DNA of 50,879 bases from an uncultured Thalassolituus sp. GTDB taxonomy: Bacteria; Pseudomonadota; Gammaproteobacteria; Pseudomonadales; Oceanobacteraceae. The stretch lies in the NCBI GenBank assembly GCA_913061435.1, contig CAJXUK010000020.1:1-50879 (forward strand). Direction: 5' to 3'. This document shows, one piece after another, positions 25,900-35,013 of this stretch. Numbering within the stretch: position 1 is the stretch's first letter; every line of letters starts with the position of its first letter. A program made the position numbers and the translations under genes. Under the pieces are notes generated by a model that saw only the letters and a program-made list of their open reading frames with translations, searched no databases and had not been told where the DNA came from.

Positions 25900-26448
25900 T
25901 TATCTCGCAGGATTTGTCAGGGGTCGAGTAAAAGCTTCGGTGACCAGAATGGGCTTTTGGTTTAAATAAAAGACAGAGCGTCGCGCCCATTGCAGCGATA
26001 AGGGGTTGTGTTTAAGGCTGAAGGCGTTCATTTTTCCCCGAGACATATGCGGGTGGGTAAATAAGAAGCCCCCCAGTGGTTTGTCGCCCAAATTTAGTAA
26101 CTGACTTTCATAACCGGTTAATGAGCTTTTGGGCATACAGGTACGAGCATAAACCCAAGGCTCACCTTTTACTTGAAGTGCAACGTCGCGACACCAGGCG
26201 GTGGTGTCAGAGCTTTCGCAGTTTAATAGTTGCGCTTCTTGTGGGGTAATTTGCCGCCAACCCTGCCAAAGCACACGTACCGAGAAATCGCCGTCACTAA
26301 GGGCAATCAGCTGGGCGGTTAATGAGTGAGAATTAAACAGAGTTTTACGCCAAATATGAGGAACACTAAAGAAGTGGCGTTGGTTGCGAGCAGACCATGC
26401 AGGAAACGAGGGAGATAAATAACGGCTGATGATCGACTGATATTTCAT
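25900..26448 (-). CDS. ubiC: Chorismate lyase
   Basis: UbiC splits chorismate into pyruvate and 4-hydroxybenzoate, feeding UbiA. The core is GEPWVYARTCMPKSSLTGYE (active-site arginine) with PLGGFLFTHPHMSRGKM and WARRSVF. The substrate-binding glutamate is probably the one in ILVTEAFTRPL at the C-terminus. The start is uncertain: a TTG at 26484 and ATGs at 26460 and 26448 are in frame, none with a good ribosome site. The ATG at 26448 gives 182 residues, nearest to the family length. Confidence 0.9.
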   Translation of the reverse strand: MKYQSIISRYLSPSFPAWSARNQRHFFSVPHIWRKTLFNSHSLTAQLIALSDGDFSVRVLWQGWRQITPQEAQLLNCESSDTTAWCRDVALQVKGEPWVYARTCMPKSSLTGYESQLLNLGDKPLGGFLFTHPHMSRGKMNAFSLKHNPLSLQWARRSVFYLNQKPILVTEAFTRPLTNPAR

Positions 26449-26587
26449 GGCGCGGAGCATGTAACAAAATGGCAATAAAGGCAAGACAGCTAATCATTTG
26501 TGTTGATTTTTTAGTCGATGAACAGTAGGTTACGCCTGCTTAAATAGCGATATTACAATATTTTATTAGCAGCAGAGAGTGATTCTC

Positions 26588-26752
26588 ATGAAGAAATGGC
26601 AATGCGTAGTATGTGGTTGGGTATACGATGAAGAAGAAGGCTGTCCAGAAGAAGGGCTAGCACCTGGTACGGCATGGGCCGATGTTCCAGACGATTTTAT
26701 CTGCCCTGATTGTGGTGTGGGCAAAGACGATTTTGAAATGGTTGAGATTTAA
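26588..26752 (+). CDS. rubA: Rubredoxin
   Basis: A 54-residue protein with the two iron-binding pairs of rubredoxin: CVVC (Cys6, Cys9) and CPDCG (Cys39, Cys42), plus the conserved aromatic core (Trp4, Tyr13, Trp30, Phe37, Phe49) and a VGKDDFE tail. It carries electrons from the reductase encoded 48 bases downstream. In related marine bacteria this type supplies AlkB alkane hydroxylase, which is not in this window. GAGAG lies about eight bases before the ATG. Confidence 0.97.
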   Translation: MKKWQCVVCGWVYDEEEGCPEEGLAPGTAWADVPDDFICPDCGVGKDDFEMVEI

Positions 26753-26800
26753 TAACTCTCTTCCTTCGATACACATTCCATCACAACGAAGATAATTATT

Positions 26801-27952
26801 ATGGCACAAGCAAATTCACCTGTTGTTGTTATTGGAACGGGTTTAGCAGGTTATAACCTGGTAAAAGAGTTCCGCAAACACGACTCCGAAACACCTGTAC
26901 TTATGATTACTGCCGACGCAGGCTGTAATTATTCTAAGCCGATGTTATCCACAGGCTTTACCAAGAATAAAAGTGCAAGTGATCTGTCGATGGCAGATGC
27001 CGGTAAGATGGCAGATCAATTGAATGTTACTATTCGCACGAATACGCGAGTAACCAATATTGATGCAAGTGCGCATACTGTTTTTGTTGGTGAAGAAGCC
27101 ATTGAATACAGCAAGTTGGTATTAGCATGGGGCGCAGAACCTGTTGCAGTGCGCATTGAAGGTAATGCTGGCGAACACATCTTTGCTATTAACGACCTGC
27201 AAGATTATGCCAACTTTCGCGCAGAGTTGGAGGGTAAAAAACGAGTTCTCATTATGGGAGCTGGCCTTATTGGTAGTGAGTATGCCAACGACCTGTCTAA
27301 TGGTGGATTTGAGGTTGATGTGGTTGCGCCAAGTAATCAAATCTTACCTGGGCTATTACCAGAAAAAGCAGCATCAGCAGTGAAAAATGGTTTAGAGGGT
27401 TTAGGGGTTAAGTTTCATCTTGGTTTATTGGTTACTCGAGCATGTGAAAGTGATAACGGCGTTGTGGTTGAGTTGTCTAATGGCGAACACATTGAGACAG
27501 ATATCATTGTATCAGCGATTGGCTTACGCCCTCGTTTAGACCTTGCGGTTAAAGCAGGTTTGCACGTTAATCAGGGTGTATGTGTAAACCGTATGTTGCA
27601 AACCAGCGATGCTGATATTTATGCGCTGGGTGATTGTGCCGAAGTTGATGGCCATGTGTTGCTGTACGTTATGCCATTAATGACATCGGCAAGAGCACTG
27701 GCTAAAACCCTTGCGGGTGAACCAACAGACGTTAATTATGGCGCTATGCCTGTAGCGATTAAAACACCGGTTGTGCCGGTTGTTGTGTCGCCCCCAGCCC
27801 AAGAAGGTGAGTGGGATGTTGAGGCAAACGGCATGGATGTTAAGGCGTTATGTCGTGATGATGATGGCGCATTATTAGGGTATGCTCTTACCGGAGCGTG
27901 TGTGGCTGATAAATTAGCCCTCAATAAAGAGCTGCCCGCTATTTTAAAATAA
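26801..27952 (+). CDS. rubB: Rubredoxin-NAD(+) reductase
   Basis: An FAD/NAD(P)H oxidoreductase of 383 residues that reduces rubredoxin. The FAD-binding GTGLAG is at 12-17, the NAD-binding [13 protein letters not shown] is near 150, and the second FAD segment [12 protein letters not shown] is near 270. The C-terminal domain ([17 protein letters not shown]) matches the rubredoxin-reductase type. It is in an operon with rubA. Confidence 0.95.
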   Translation: MAQANSPVVVIGTGLAGYNLVKEFRKHDSETPVLMITADAGCNYSKPMLSTGFTKNKSASDLSMADAGKMADQLNVTIRTNTRVTNIDASAHTVFVGEEAIEYSKLVLAWGAEPVAVRIEGNAGEHIFAINDLQDYANFRAELEGKKRVLIMGAGLIGSEYANDLSNGGFEVDVVAPSNQILPGLLPEKAASAVKNGLEGLGVKFHLGLLVTRACESDNGVVVELSNGEHIETDIIVSAIGLRPRLDLAVKAGLHVNQGVCVNRMLQTSDADIYALGDCAEVDGHVLLYVMPLMTSARALAKTLAGEPTDVNYGAMPVAIKTPVVPVVVSPPAQEGEWDVEANGMDVKALCRDDDGALLGYALTGACVADKLALNKELPAILK

Positions 27953-27996
27953 TATATTTAATAACCAGAAAAGAATAAAAAATTAAGGATCTAATT

Positions 27997-28269
27997 ATGC
28001 GTAAACCTGAATTAGCGGCAGAAATTGCTGAAAAAACTGGCTTAACTAAAGAAAAATCAAACGAAGTGATTACTGTAATTACCGACCAGATCGCTAAAGC
28101 ATTAAGTGAAGATGACACGGTTAGTTTAATCGGTTTTGGTACTTTTAGCCGTCGTTCACGTGCTGAGCGTAAAGGTAAAAACCCACAAACAGGTGCTGAG
28201 TTGATTATTCCTGCAAGCAATACCGCTGCATTTAAGCCAGGTAAAGGCTTAAAGGATAAAGTTCAATAA
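27997..28269 (+). CDS. hup: HU-family nucleoid DNA-binding protein
   Basis: A 90-residue HU protein that bends DNA as a dimer. It has the usual start MRKPELAAEIAEKTGLTK and the GFGTFSRRSRAERKGKNPQT beta-arm region with a proline-containing tip (IIPASNTAAFKPGK). IHF subunits differ in the arm, so HU is preferred; alpha or beta type cannot be told. AAGGA lies about eight bases before the ATG. The DUF1415 gene starts two bases after its stop. Confidence 0.95.
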   Translation: MRKPELAAEIAEKTGLTKEKSNEVITVITDQIAKALSEDDTVSLIGFGTFSRRSRAERKGKNPQTGAELIIPASNTAAFKPGKGLKDKVQ

Positions 28270-28271
28270 TC

Positions 28272-28838
28272 GTGACCGAAACGCTATCAGATATTGAATT
28301 AACCCGTTTATGGGTAGAAAAACTGGTGGTTGGCGAAGGGCTTTGCCCCTTTGCTCACCCCGTGATGGATAAGCTGCATATAGAAGCGTCGACCAGTCAA
28401 GATCTAGAGTCGATTACTCGTTCGTTTTTATCTTTACTCAACGAAATGCAGTTAGCAGATGACAAGGATCTTCCTACCGCGCTGTTTATTGTCACGCATG
28501 CTTTAAGCGACTTTGATGATTATCTTGATTGGCTTTTTGTATGTGAAGATTTATTAGAACAGACAGGGCTCGAAGGCGATATACAATTAGCCAGTTTTCA
28601 TCCTCGGTATGAGTTTGAAGGCGAAGATGCTAACGCTATGACTAATTACACCAACCGCTCGCCGTTTCCGATGATCCATTTTATTCGTGAGAATCACATT
28701 AGCGAAGCGTTAAAAACGGTGACTAAGCCAGAAGCTATTCCTGAGCGTAATAAACGTCATATGCAGCGCTTGGGTAAAGAAGGATTATTGAACTTGATGC
28801 CAGAGTTGGCAGAGAGTGCAATTTTTGTGAAAGAGTAA
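28272..28838 (+). CDS. DUF1415 family protein
   Basis: A soluble 188-residue protein of a conserved bacterial family without known function. It has the family blocks WVEKLVVGEGLCPFAHPV, ALFIVTHALSDFDDYLDWL, LASFHPRYEFEG and NYTNRSPFPMIHFIRE. A conserved cysteine (in GLCPFA) and histidines hint at metal or redox chemistry; this is speculation. The start is GTG, and the gene is tightly coupled to hup. Confidence 0.88.
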   Translation: MTETLSDIELTRLWVEKLVVGEGLCPFAHPVMDKLHIEASTSQDLESITRSFLSLLNEMQLADDKDLPTALFIVTHALSDFDDYLDWLFVCEDLLEQTGLEGDIQLASFHPRYEFEGEDANAMTNYTNRSPFPMIHFIRENHISEALKTVTKPEAIPERNKRHMQRLGKEGLLNLMPELAESAIFVKE

Positions 28839-28927
28839 GCAAGTAAGATACGACCTCTTGCCGATTAATTGTTAATGACCCCCAAAAAAATAAGCTTTGC
28901 GCTTAAATAATAAAAGGTATTAAAACT

Positions 28928-29302
28928 ATGAAGTTCCGCATGTTGCTTTGGGCTCTTGGCCTTATGATGAAGAAAGCAAGTAAGAATAATCCTGATTTTA
29001 AAAAGAAACTGGTTGGTAAAGATTTTGCTTTTCAGATTCAAACACAAGGCGGTATTACTCGTCATTACATCGTGAAAAATGAGCGTGTAACGTCAACCAG
29101 TGGTCCTGCTAAAGATCCTGCGTTCAGTATTTCTTTTAAAGATGCTGATACTGGTATGCTTATTATGACCTCAAAAGATAAAAACGCTTTTATGAAGGGT
29201 ATTCAAGAAAAAGACATTAAAATTGATGGCGATTTGTCATTGGTTATGTGGTTTCAAGGTATTGTTAAGCACGTTAAGCCTAAGGGTAAAAAGAAAAAAT
29301 AA
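28928..29302 (+). CDS. SCP2 sterol-binding-like protein
   Basis: A 124-residue SCP2-like domain protein (FAFQIQTQGGITRHYIVKNE, then DPAFSISFKDADTGMLIMTS, and IKIDGDLSLVMWFQGIV) with a lysine-rich tail. SCP2 domains form a hydrophobic pocket for lipids. An N-terminal helix (LLWALGLMMKKASK) may associate with membranes. It differs from the UbiT at the start of the window and from UbiJ, so I assign no pathway. Confidence 0.78.
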   Translation: MKFRMLLWALGLMMKKASKNNPDFKKKLVGKDFAFQIQTQGGITRHYIVKNERVTSTSGPAKDPAFSISFKDADTGMLIMTSKDKNAFMKGIQEKDIKIDGDLSLVMWFQGIVKHVKPKGKKKK

Positions 29303-29360
29303 TGCATACGTTTGAGCAATTTAATAATAACAAGCTGGGCTAATCAGTAAGGAAGATCAA

Positions 29361-30668
29361 ATGAATCTAACGCAACGTATTTTATTCGCCATGACGTTAG
29401 CCATTGCCCTAGGCAGTGTTACCCAACAGTTATTGTTATTGCCCGAACTGCCTTCTTGGCTAGCCATTACTCTCAGTGAAGGACTGGCCGGAGGCATCTT
29501 TTATGTTGGTGGGCAGATATTTGTCGCCAGCCTTAAAGTGCTGGTGGTGCCACTGGTTTTTGTGTCTTTGGTTTGTGGTACTTGTCAATTACAAGGACAA
29601 AGCTCGTTAGGTTGGTTAAGTTTGAAAACCATTGGGCTGTATTTGCTAACCACAGCCATCGCTATTTCTATTGCCATTACGGCCGCAGAGTTATTAGAGC
29701 CAGGTCTTGGTATTGCAATGACCAGCAGCGCCGATTTTGAAGCGCCTCTGCCACAGCCGCTTAGCCAAGTCTTTATTAATATATTTCCAGCTAATCCAGT
29801 AAAAGCAATGGCCGAAGGCAATATGCTGCAAGTAATTGTTTTTGCAATTTTAATTGGTTTAGCTATTAGTCGCAGTGGAACTCATGGCGATCGCTTAGCG
29901 CAGCAGTTTCAAGACTGGAACGAAATTATGATGACATTGGTTACCTTGCTAATGAAGCTGGCTCCTTATGGGGTGTTCTGCTTGTTGTTCAGCTTGTTTG
30001 CTAAGCAGGGCATTGGTGTCATTGGTGATCTAGCCTTATATATGATCACGGTATTATTAGTTTTAGCGATTCATATGCTGGTGGTTTATCCCACTTTATT
30101 AAAAACCTTTGCGGGCTTATCTCCTGCCATGTTCTTGCGAAAAATGCGTAATACGCAGGTCTTTGCTTTTTCTACAGCGTCTAGCTCAGCAACCATTCCT
30201 GTAACATTGCGAACTGTTGAGCAGCGTTTAGGTGTTAACAATCGTATTGCCTCTTTTACGGTTCCTTTGGGGGCAACGATTAATATGGATGGCACTGCTA
30301 TTATGCAGGGTGTTGCCACTGTTTTTATCGCTCAGGCTTTTGGTTTGGAGCTGACGTTAACCGATTATTTATTGGTGGTTGCCACTGCCACATTAGCATC
30401 GGTGGGCACCGCAGGTGTGCCAGGTGTGGGCTTGGTAACTCTTGCGATGGTATTACAGCAAGTAGGTTTGCCGGTAGAAGGTATTGCTTTAATTATTGGC
30501 GTAGACCGCTTGTTAGATATGGTAAGAACCGCCGTTAATGTAACGGGTGATGCTACAGTGTCTTGTATTGTTGGCCGCTCAGAAAATGCGCTTGATAACA
30601 CCATTTATAATGATCGCGAGGCCGGTTTGGCTGGGCTTAATACGAATTCAGTGGAAACAAAAGTTTAA
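29361..30668 (+). CDS. Dicarboxylate/amino-acid:cation symporter (DAACS family)
   Basis: A 435-residue secondary transporter of the GltP/DctA family with about eight membrane helices. Signature parts are FSTASSSATIPVTLRTVEQ (first hairpin loop), PLGATINMDGTAIMQG (the NMDGT substrate and cation site) and GVDRLLDMVRTAVNVTGDAT (aspartate and asparagine that contact substrate). It takes up glutamate, aspartate or C4-dicarboxylates with Na+ or H+; which one is unclear. AAGGAAGA precedes the ATG. An AATAATAA stretch lies about 35 bases upstream, a possible but distant Hfq/Crc site. The next gene overlaps it by one base. Confidence 0.93.
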   Translation: MNLTQRILFAMTLAIALGSVTQQLLLLPELPSWLAITLSEGLAGGIFYVGGQIFVASLKVLVVPLVFVSLVCGTCQLQGQSSLGWLSLKTIGLYLLTTAIAISIAITAAELLEPGLGIAMTSSADFEAPLPQPLSQVFINIFPANPVKAMAEGNMLQVIVFAILIGLAISRSGTHGDRLAQQFQDWNEIMMTLVTLLMKLAPYGVFCLLFSLFAKQGIGVIGDLALYMITVLLVLAIHMLVVYPTLLKTFAGLSPAMFLRKMRNTQVFAFSTASSSATIPVTLRTVEQRLGVNNRIASFTVPLGATINMDGTAIMQGVATVFIAQAFGLELTLTDYLLVVATATLASVGTAGVPGVGLVTLAMVLQQVGLPVEGIALIIGVDRLLDMVRTAVNVTGDATVSCIVGRSENALDNTIYNDREAGLAGLNTNSVETKV

Positions 30669-31453
30669 TGAAGATGTTACGTTTAGGTTGTGTGGTGCTA
30701 ACAGCCATTTTTACAGTAAATGTGCAGGGACAAGCAATATCACTCAATGATAAGCCAGTGATCAATGAGCAACCCTTGAATGAGCAACACTTTAATGGGC
30801 AAGTATTATCAGAATCCGACGTGGTAGAAGTCGCTCTTGCTCAGCAGATTATTGACCACTCTGGTTTATTAAGCTTGTCGCAACAGGTTAAGTACAGTGC
30901 GCAGCAATTTATCCAAGGTGATCAGACGATTAACCATGCGCAACACTTTGCGATAGCCAAAAGTTTGGCCAAACGCTGGACAGAAGAAGCGTGGCAGCAA
31001 CGTTTGCTGCAACGGATAGAAGCTATGCCCATCGCACAGCAACAGGCTATTTTGCAGCAATTAACCCAGCCGTTAATTCAGTCGGCACAGCAAAAAGAGC
31101 GACAAGCCATTGCTATTCAGCATTCAGATGAGTATCAGCGCTATATGGCTAAGTTAAGACAGCGTCCACCTGCGGCGTCGCGTTGGCAGTTGATTGAAAC
31201 GTTGGATAAAAACTCGGGTTTTTCGCAGATGTTAATTAAGGCTCGCGCTGCGGTTATTAAAGACATAAGTCGCCAAGTAAAAGATTGGCAGGTGGTTAGC
31301 TCATGGCAGGCCGACACCCAGCAAGAGGTATTGGAATTTTTGTTTTATGCTTACCGTAAAACGCCTAACGCCGAATTGCAGCGCATTGCTCAAAGCTTTA
31401 ATCAGCCAGAATTATCGGCATTTTATGGTGCAGTTCGTAAAGAGATTTACTAA
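30668..31453 (+). CDS. Secreted protein of unknown function, glutamine-rich
   Basis: A signal peptide (KMLRLGCVVLTAIFTVNVQG, cleavage near QA) is followed by about 235 residues that are unusually rich in glutamine and alanine and mostly helical (for example the block around residues 105-150). I recognise no family. It overlaps the symporter stop by one base (TAATG), so translation is probably coupled and a periplasmic role linked to that operon is possible. The C-terminus ends inside a perfect palindrome shared with the convergent HDOD gene. Confidence 0.6.
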   Translation: MKMLRLGCVVLTAIFTVNVQGQAISLNDKPVINEQPLNEQHFNGQVLSESDVVEVALAQQIIDHSGLLSLSQQVKYSAQQFIQGDQTINHAQHFAIAKSLAKRWTEEAWQQRLLQRIEAMPIAQQQAILQQLTQPLIQSAQQKERQAIAIQHSDEYQRYMAKLRQRPPAASRWQLIETLDKNSGFSQMLIKARAAVIKDISRQVKDWQVVSSWQADTQQEVLEFLFYAYRKTPNAELQRIAQSFNQPELSAFYGAVRKEIY

Positions 31454-31470
31454 GCAAATTATTTGCTTAG
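31450..31470. repeat. Perfect palindromic hairpin spanning two convergent stop codons
   Basis: CTAAGCAAA (31450-31458), TTA, TTTGCTTAG (31462-31470). It contains the TAA of the plus-strand secreted protein and the TAA of the minus-strand HDOD protein. There is no T-run, so it is not a standard intrinsic terminator, though it could block readthrough or protect both 3' ends. Confidence 0.7.
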
Positions 31471-32853
31471 CATACCCACTAATTCGTTTAAATCGTCTAC
31501 TTTAGCCAACACGTTTTCCGTAACAGTGCGCGCCGAATCCGCAGAGATGTTTAGGCTTTCAAATATTTCATCCGTTGGCGATTCGTTTGCTCCGTCGCCA
31601 AATCCAAAAGTACGCAAAGAGCGTGTTGCTATGTGCAGTAAGTTGGCACAGACGTTAAATTCGCCGTCATACGCTGGGTTGTGCTGGTTACGAAGTGCCA
31701 CAACGACTTCTTCTGGCATGCGCCATTGTTGCATTAATAAGCTGCTAACTTGCTCGCGATTAAGGCCAATTAAGTACTTTTCAATAAGACTGCGGTTGAT
31801 GTGTGGGTTTGCTTCAATATGGCGATTAATTAGCGAAAATTGAGGGGGGAAAACGTGCCCCAGAATTAAATAACCAAAGTTATGCAGTAATCCGCACAAA
31901 TAAGCTGTACCTGTATTTGGGCGTTGTTTAGCTGGCATAAGGCGTGCTAATTCACCCATTAATGCTGCGGTCACTACAGCTTGCTGCCAAAATGATTGAT
32001 AACCTTGAGGGCCGTGCTTGGGTACGGATAGGGTTCGGCCGAGAGATAAACCAAGGGCTAGGTTTATGACTAAATCAAAGCCCAACACTCGAATAACCGC
32101 ATCTTCAACGGATTTTATTTCACCCTTCACGCCATAATAAGGCGACCGTGCCCAGCTAACTACTTGCGCTGCCATTCCTGGATCTAATTCAACAATATTG
32201 GCAAGTTGAGTTGTGTCGGCATTAGGATCAACACGCAGTTCAATAATACGGCGGGCCGTTTCTGGCAAAGGCGGTAGATCTAGGGTTTCAGATAGGCGCT
32301 GTTTTATGCGTAGAGGGGTAAATTGATTAATGGCTGCGTGAGTGTCTTCTAAATCTTGTGCTGGTGACTGTTGGTAGCTAGGAATAGGCAGTGGTACGGT
32401 GTAGTCGCCAATTGTAGAGCTGGAAGTTAAGGATTTAAACGCGTCGGCTGGCAATTTAATCCATTCTTGGTTATCGCCGCTGGTAAGAAACAACTGGTCT
32501 TCATTTAATAGATGACTGTCTACTAAGCTATCGATTTGAGTTATCTGCGGTAGCGCAGGAAAGTCTTCAACCCCCAGCTTTTGTTTTAATTTTACTAAGT
32601 CGGTTAAGGCAATGGCGTTAAATTGGCGGCCACACTGAAGCGACAGGCGGTTTAAATCTAGGATGCGATTACTGGGCATTACCACCTGAACTTTGCCAAT
32701 GCTGTCTTTTAAAAAGACAACACGAGCGAGTTTACTCGAATAATGAGTAATACGATTACCTTGCATTAATTGAAAGGTATCTTCGTCGTCGGTTAGTTGG
32801 TAGTTAACATTCCAGTCATCTAAAACTTTTAATACCGTGGCTGGGATAGTCAT
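31459..32853 (-). CDS. YbaK-like/HDOD two-domain protein
   Basis: Residues about 1-150 resemble the YbaK/ProRS-editing fold (VVFLKDSIGKVQVVMPSNR, LDLNRLSLQCGRQF). Residues about 190-400 form an HDOD domain (LPPLPETARRIIELRVDPN, TTQLANIVELDPGMAAQVV, SVEDAVIRVLGFDLVINLAL). The metal-binding HD pair is replaced in LCGLLHNFGYL (HN), as is common in HDOD proteins, so it is not expected to be a phosphodiesterase. HDOD proteins act in regulatory signalling. The editing domain may be only a ligand- or tRNA-binding module. It is downstream of recG on the same strand. Confidence 0.85.
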   Translation of the reverse strand: MTIPATVLKVLDDWNVNYQLTDDEDTFQLMQGNRITHYSSKLARVVFLKDSIGKVQVVMPSNRILDLNRLSLQCGRQFNAIALTDLVKLKQKLGVEDFPALPQITQIDSLVDSHLLNEDQLFLTSGDNQEWIKLPADAFKSLTSSSTIGDYTVPLPIPSYQQSPAQDLEDTHAAINQFTPLRIKQRLSETLDLPPLPETARRIIELRVDPNADTTQLANIVELDPGMAAQVVSWARSPYYGVKGEIKSVEDAVIRVLGFDLVINLALGLSLGRTLSVPKHGPQGYQSFWQQAVVTAALMGELARLMPAKQRPNTGTAYLCGLLHNFGYLILGHVFPPQFSLINRHIEANPHINRSLIEKYLIGLNREQVSSLLMQQWRMPEEVVVALRNQHNPAYDGEFNVCANLLHIATRSLRTFGFGDGANESPTDEIFESLNISADSARTVTENVLAKVDDLNELVGMLSK

Positions 32854-32907
32854 GTTTTGGCCCTGAGTAATCTATTTTTGTTATTTTAATATAGAGCAAT
32901 ATACAAA

Positions 32908-35013
32908 TTATGCTTGCGAAAATTGTTCGCTATTGCCCATCCAGCGCTTAATAATGGCTTCAACATGTTGTGGATGTTGATTGATCAATTGTTCTGCCAT
33001 TGATTTTACCTGTGGTAGCAAGTAACTGTCACGTTCTAAATCGGCGACTGAAAGCTGTTGTAAGCCTGTTTGTCGAGTACCTAGTAGTTCACCGGGGCCT
33101 CTAATGAGTAAATCTTGTTCTGCAATATAAAAGCCATCGGTGCTTTCACGCATCACCCCCAAACGTTGTTTACTGATTTCGCCTAGCGGTGCCTGATAAA
33201 GCAAAACGCAATGCGACTGTTGATCGCCACGCCCGACTCGACCGCGCAGTTGGTGGAGTTGAGCAAGCCCTAAACGTTCTGGGTTCTCTATAATTATCAG
33301 ATTTGAATTAGGTACGTCAACTCCAACTTCAATTACTGTTGTGGCAACGAGCAAATCAATATCATGGTTTTTAAAGCGTTGCATAATTTCGACTTTTTCT
33401 GCTGCTTTCATACGCCCATGAATTAAACCGATTCGCAGCTTAGGTAAAGCTTCTGTTAATTGTTGTGCCGTCACCTCTGCCGCTTGGCATTGCAGCGATT
33501 CACTTTCTTCAATTAAGGTACAAACCCAATAAGCCTGAGTACCTCCTTGGCACACTTCGTTTATGCGCTGCACGACCTCTTGGCGGCGATTATTGCTTAC
33601 CACTAGGGTGTTGATAGGAATGCGACCTTTGGGCAGTTCATCAATAATAGAAACATCTAAATCGGCGTAAGCACTCATGGCTAAGGTGCGCGGAATTGGG
33701 GTTGCCGTCATAATCAGTTGGTGGGGTGCAAAATCTCTACCTTTAGCGCGTAGAGATAATCGTTGATGAACCCCAAAGCGATGCTGTTCATCGATCACTA
33801 CCAAGGCTAATTGAGCAAACTCAACCCCTTGCTGAAATAACGCATGAGTGCCAATCACTAGCTTGGCCTCTCCACTAGCAATTTCGGCCAATACGGATTC
33901 TCGCGCTTTACCTTTTACCTTGCCAGTAAGCCAGGCGATTTTTGTACCTTCGTTTTGCTCGGCAAATATAGGCTCAAACCATTGACTAAAATTGAGTAAA
34001 TGCTGCTCTGCTAAGATTTCAGTCGGTGCCATCACCGCCACTTGGTATCCTGCATCCAGCATAGGCGCGGCGGCGAGTGCTGCTACCAGAGTTTTGCCTG
34101 AACCAACGTCACCTTGAACTAAGCGCAGCATAGGGTGTGGCTGGTTTAAATCGAATTGAATTTCCTCTACTACACGGGTTTGCGCTGCAGTGGGGGTGAA
34201 AGGCAAAGAATCAATGACTTGCTGCTGGCTTGGCCCCATAAATTGAATAGCAACGGCTTTGTCTTGTTTTACTTTTAAGCGAGCACGGTGCATAGATAGT
34301 TGGTGGGCCAACAGTTCTTCTAAAATCAGGCGTTTTTGGCAAGGGTGCTGGCCTGTTTGCAGTTGCTCTAAATTAGCTTCGTTAGGCGGTTGATGCAAAT
34401 ACTGGAGGGCTTGTGCTAGCGAGGGTAATTGCCAATCGTTTAGCCAGCTTTGTGGAAGCAGCTCGGTTAATTGAAATTTATCTGCAGCTAACATCTCTAA
34501 CGCTTGGCTTATCATGGTGCGTAAGCGACTTTGGCTAATACCTTCTGTTGCCGGATAAACAGGGGTCAGGGTTTGTTCTATAGCGTCGTTACCCTCTGTT
34601 ATCAGTTGATACTCTGGGTGATAAATTTCTAAGCCACTAGCCCCTCGACGCGCTTCGCCGTAACAGCGAATTTCTGTGCCGTCGGCAAATTGTTTTTTTT
34701 GCGCCGCTGTAAAATGATAAAAGCGTAATCCCAAGCTGCCAGAGTTATCCTGAATGCGCACGCTCAAACTACGACGCTTGCCAAACAGTATTTGGCTACT
34801 GCGAACAATGCCCTGCACCACATAGGTTTGTTGCGGGCGCATAGCTGCAATTGGCGTAATGCGAGTTCTATCTTCGTAGCGAAAAGGAAGATGAAACAGC
34901 AAGTTAACCAGGTCGTGTATGCCCCAATCGGCAAATTGCTGAGCCATTTTAGGGCCAACCCCTTTTAACTGGGTTAGCGCGACTTGCTTCTCAACTAATG
35001 TTTTATTAGACAT
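32908..35013 (-). CDS. recG: ATP-dependent DNA helicase RecG
   Basis: RecG remodels stalled replication forks and Holliday junctions. The N-terminal wedge domain begins with a helix-hairpin-helix-like LTQLKGVGPKMAQQFADWG. Walker A is GDVGSGKT (301-308) and motif II is DEQH (408-411). Motif III is TATPIPRTLAMS, and the C-terminal helicase and TRG motifs include VGVDVPNSNLIIIENPERLG and QLHQLRGRVGRG. The length of 701 residues is usual. Its first codons overlap the end of oxyR by 19 bases, an arrangement also found in pseudomonads. Confidence 0.96.
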   Translation of the reverse strand: MSNKTLVEKQVALTQLKGVGPKMAQQFADWGIHDLVNLLFHLPFRYEDRTRITPIAAMRPQQTYVVQGIVRSSQILFGKRRSLSVRIQDNSGSLGLRFYHFTAAQKKQFADGTEIRCYGEARRGASGLEIYHPEYQLITEGNDAIEQTLTPVYPATEGISQSRLRTMISQALEMLAADKFQLTELLPQSWLNDWQLPSLAQALQYLHQPPNEANLEQLQTGQHPCQKRLILEELLAHQLSMHRARLKVKQDKAVAIQFMGPSQQQVIDSLPFTPTAAQTRVVEEIQFDLNQPHPMLRLVQGDVGSGKTLVAALAAAPMLDAGYQVAVMAPTEILAEQHLLNFSQWFEPIFAEQNEGTKIAWLTGKVKGKARESVLAEIASGEAKLVIGTHALFQQGVEFAQLALVVIDEQHRFGVHQRLSLRAKGRDFAPHQLIMTATPIPRTLAMSAYADLDVSIIDELPKGRIPINTLVVSNNRRQEVVQRINEVCQGGTQAYWVCTLIEESESLQCQAAEVTAQQLTEALPKLRIGLIHGRMKAAEKVEIMQRFKNHDIDLLVATTVIEVGVDVPNSNLIIIENPERLGLAQLHQLRGRVGRGDQQSHCVLLYQAPLGEISKQRLGVMRESTDGFYIAEQDLLIRGPGELLGTRQTGLQQLSVADLERDSYLLPQVKSMAEQLINQHPQHVEAIIKRWMGNSEQFSQA

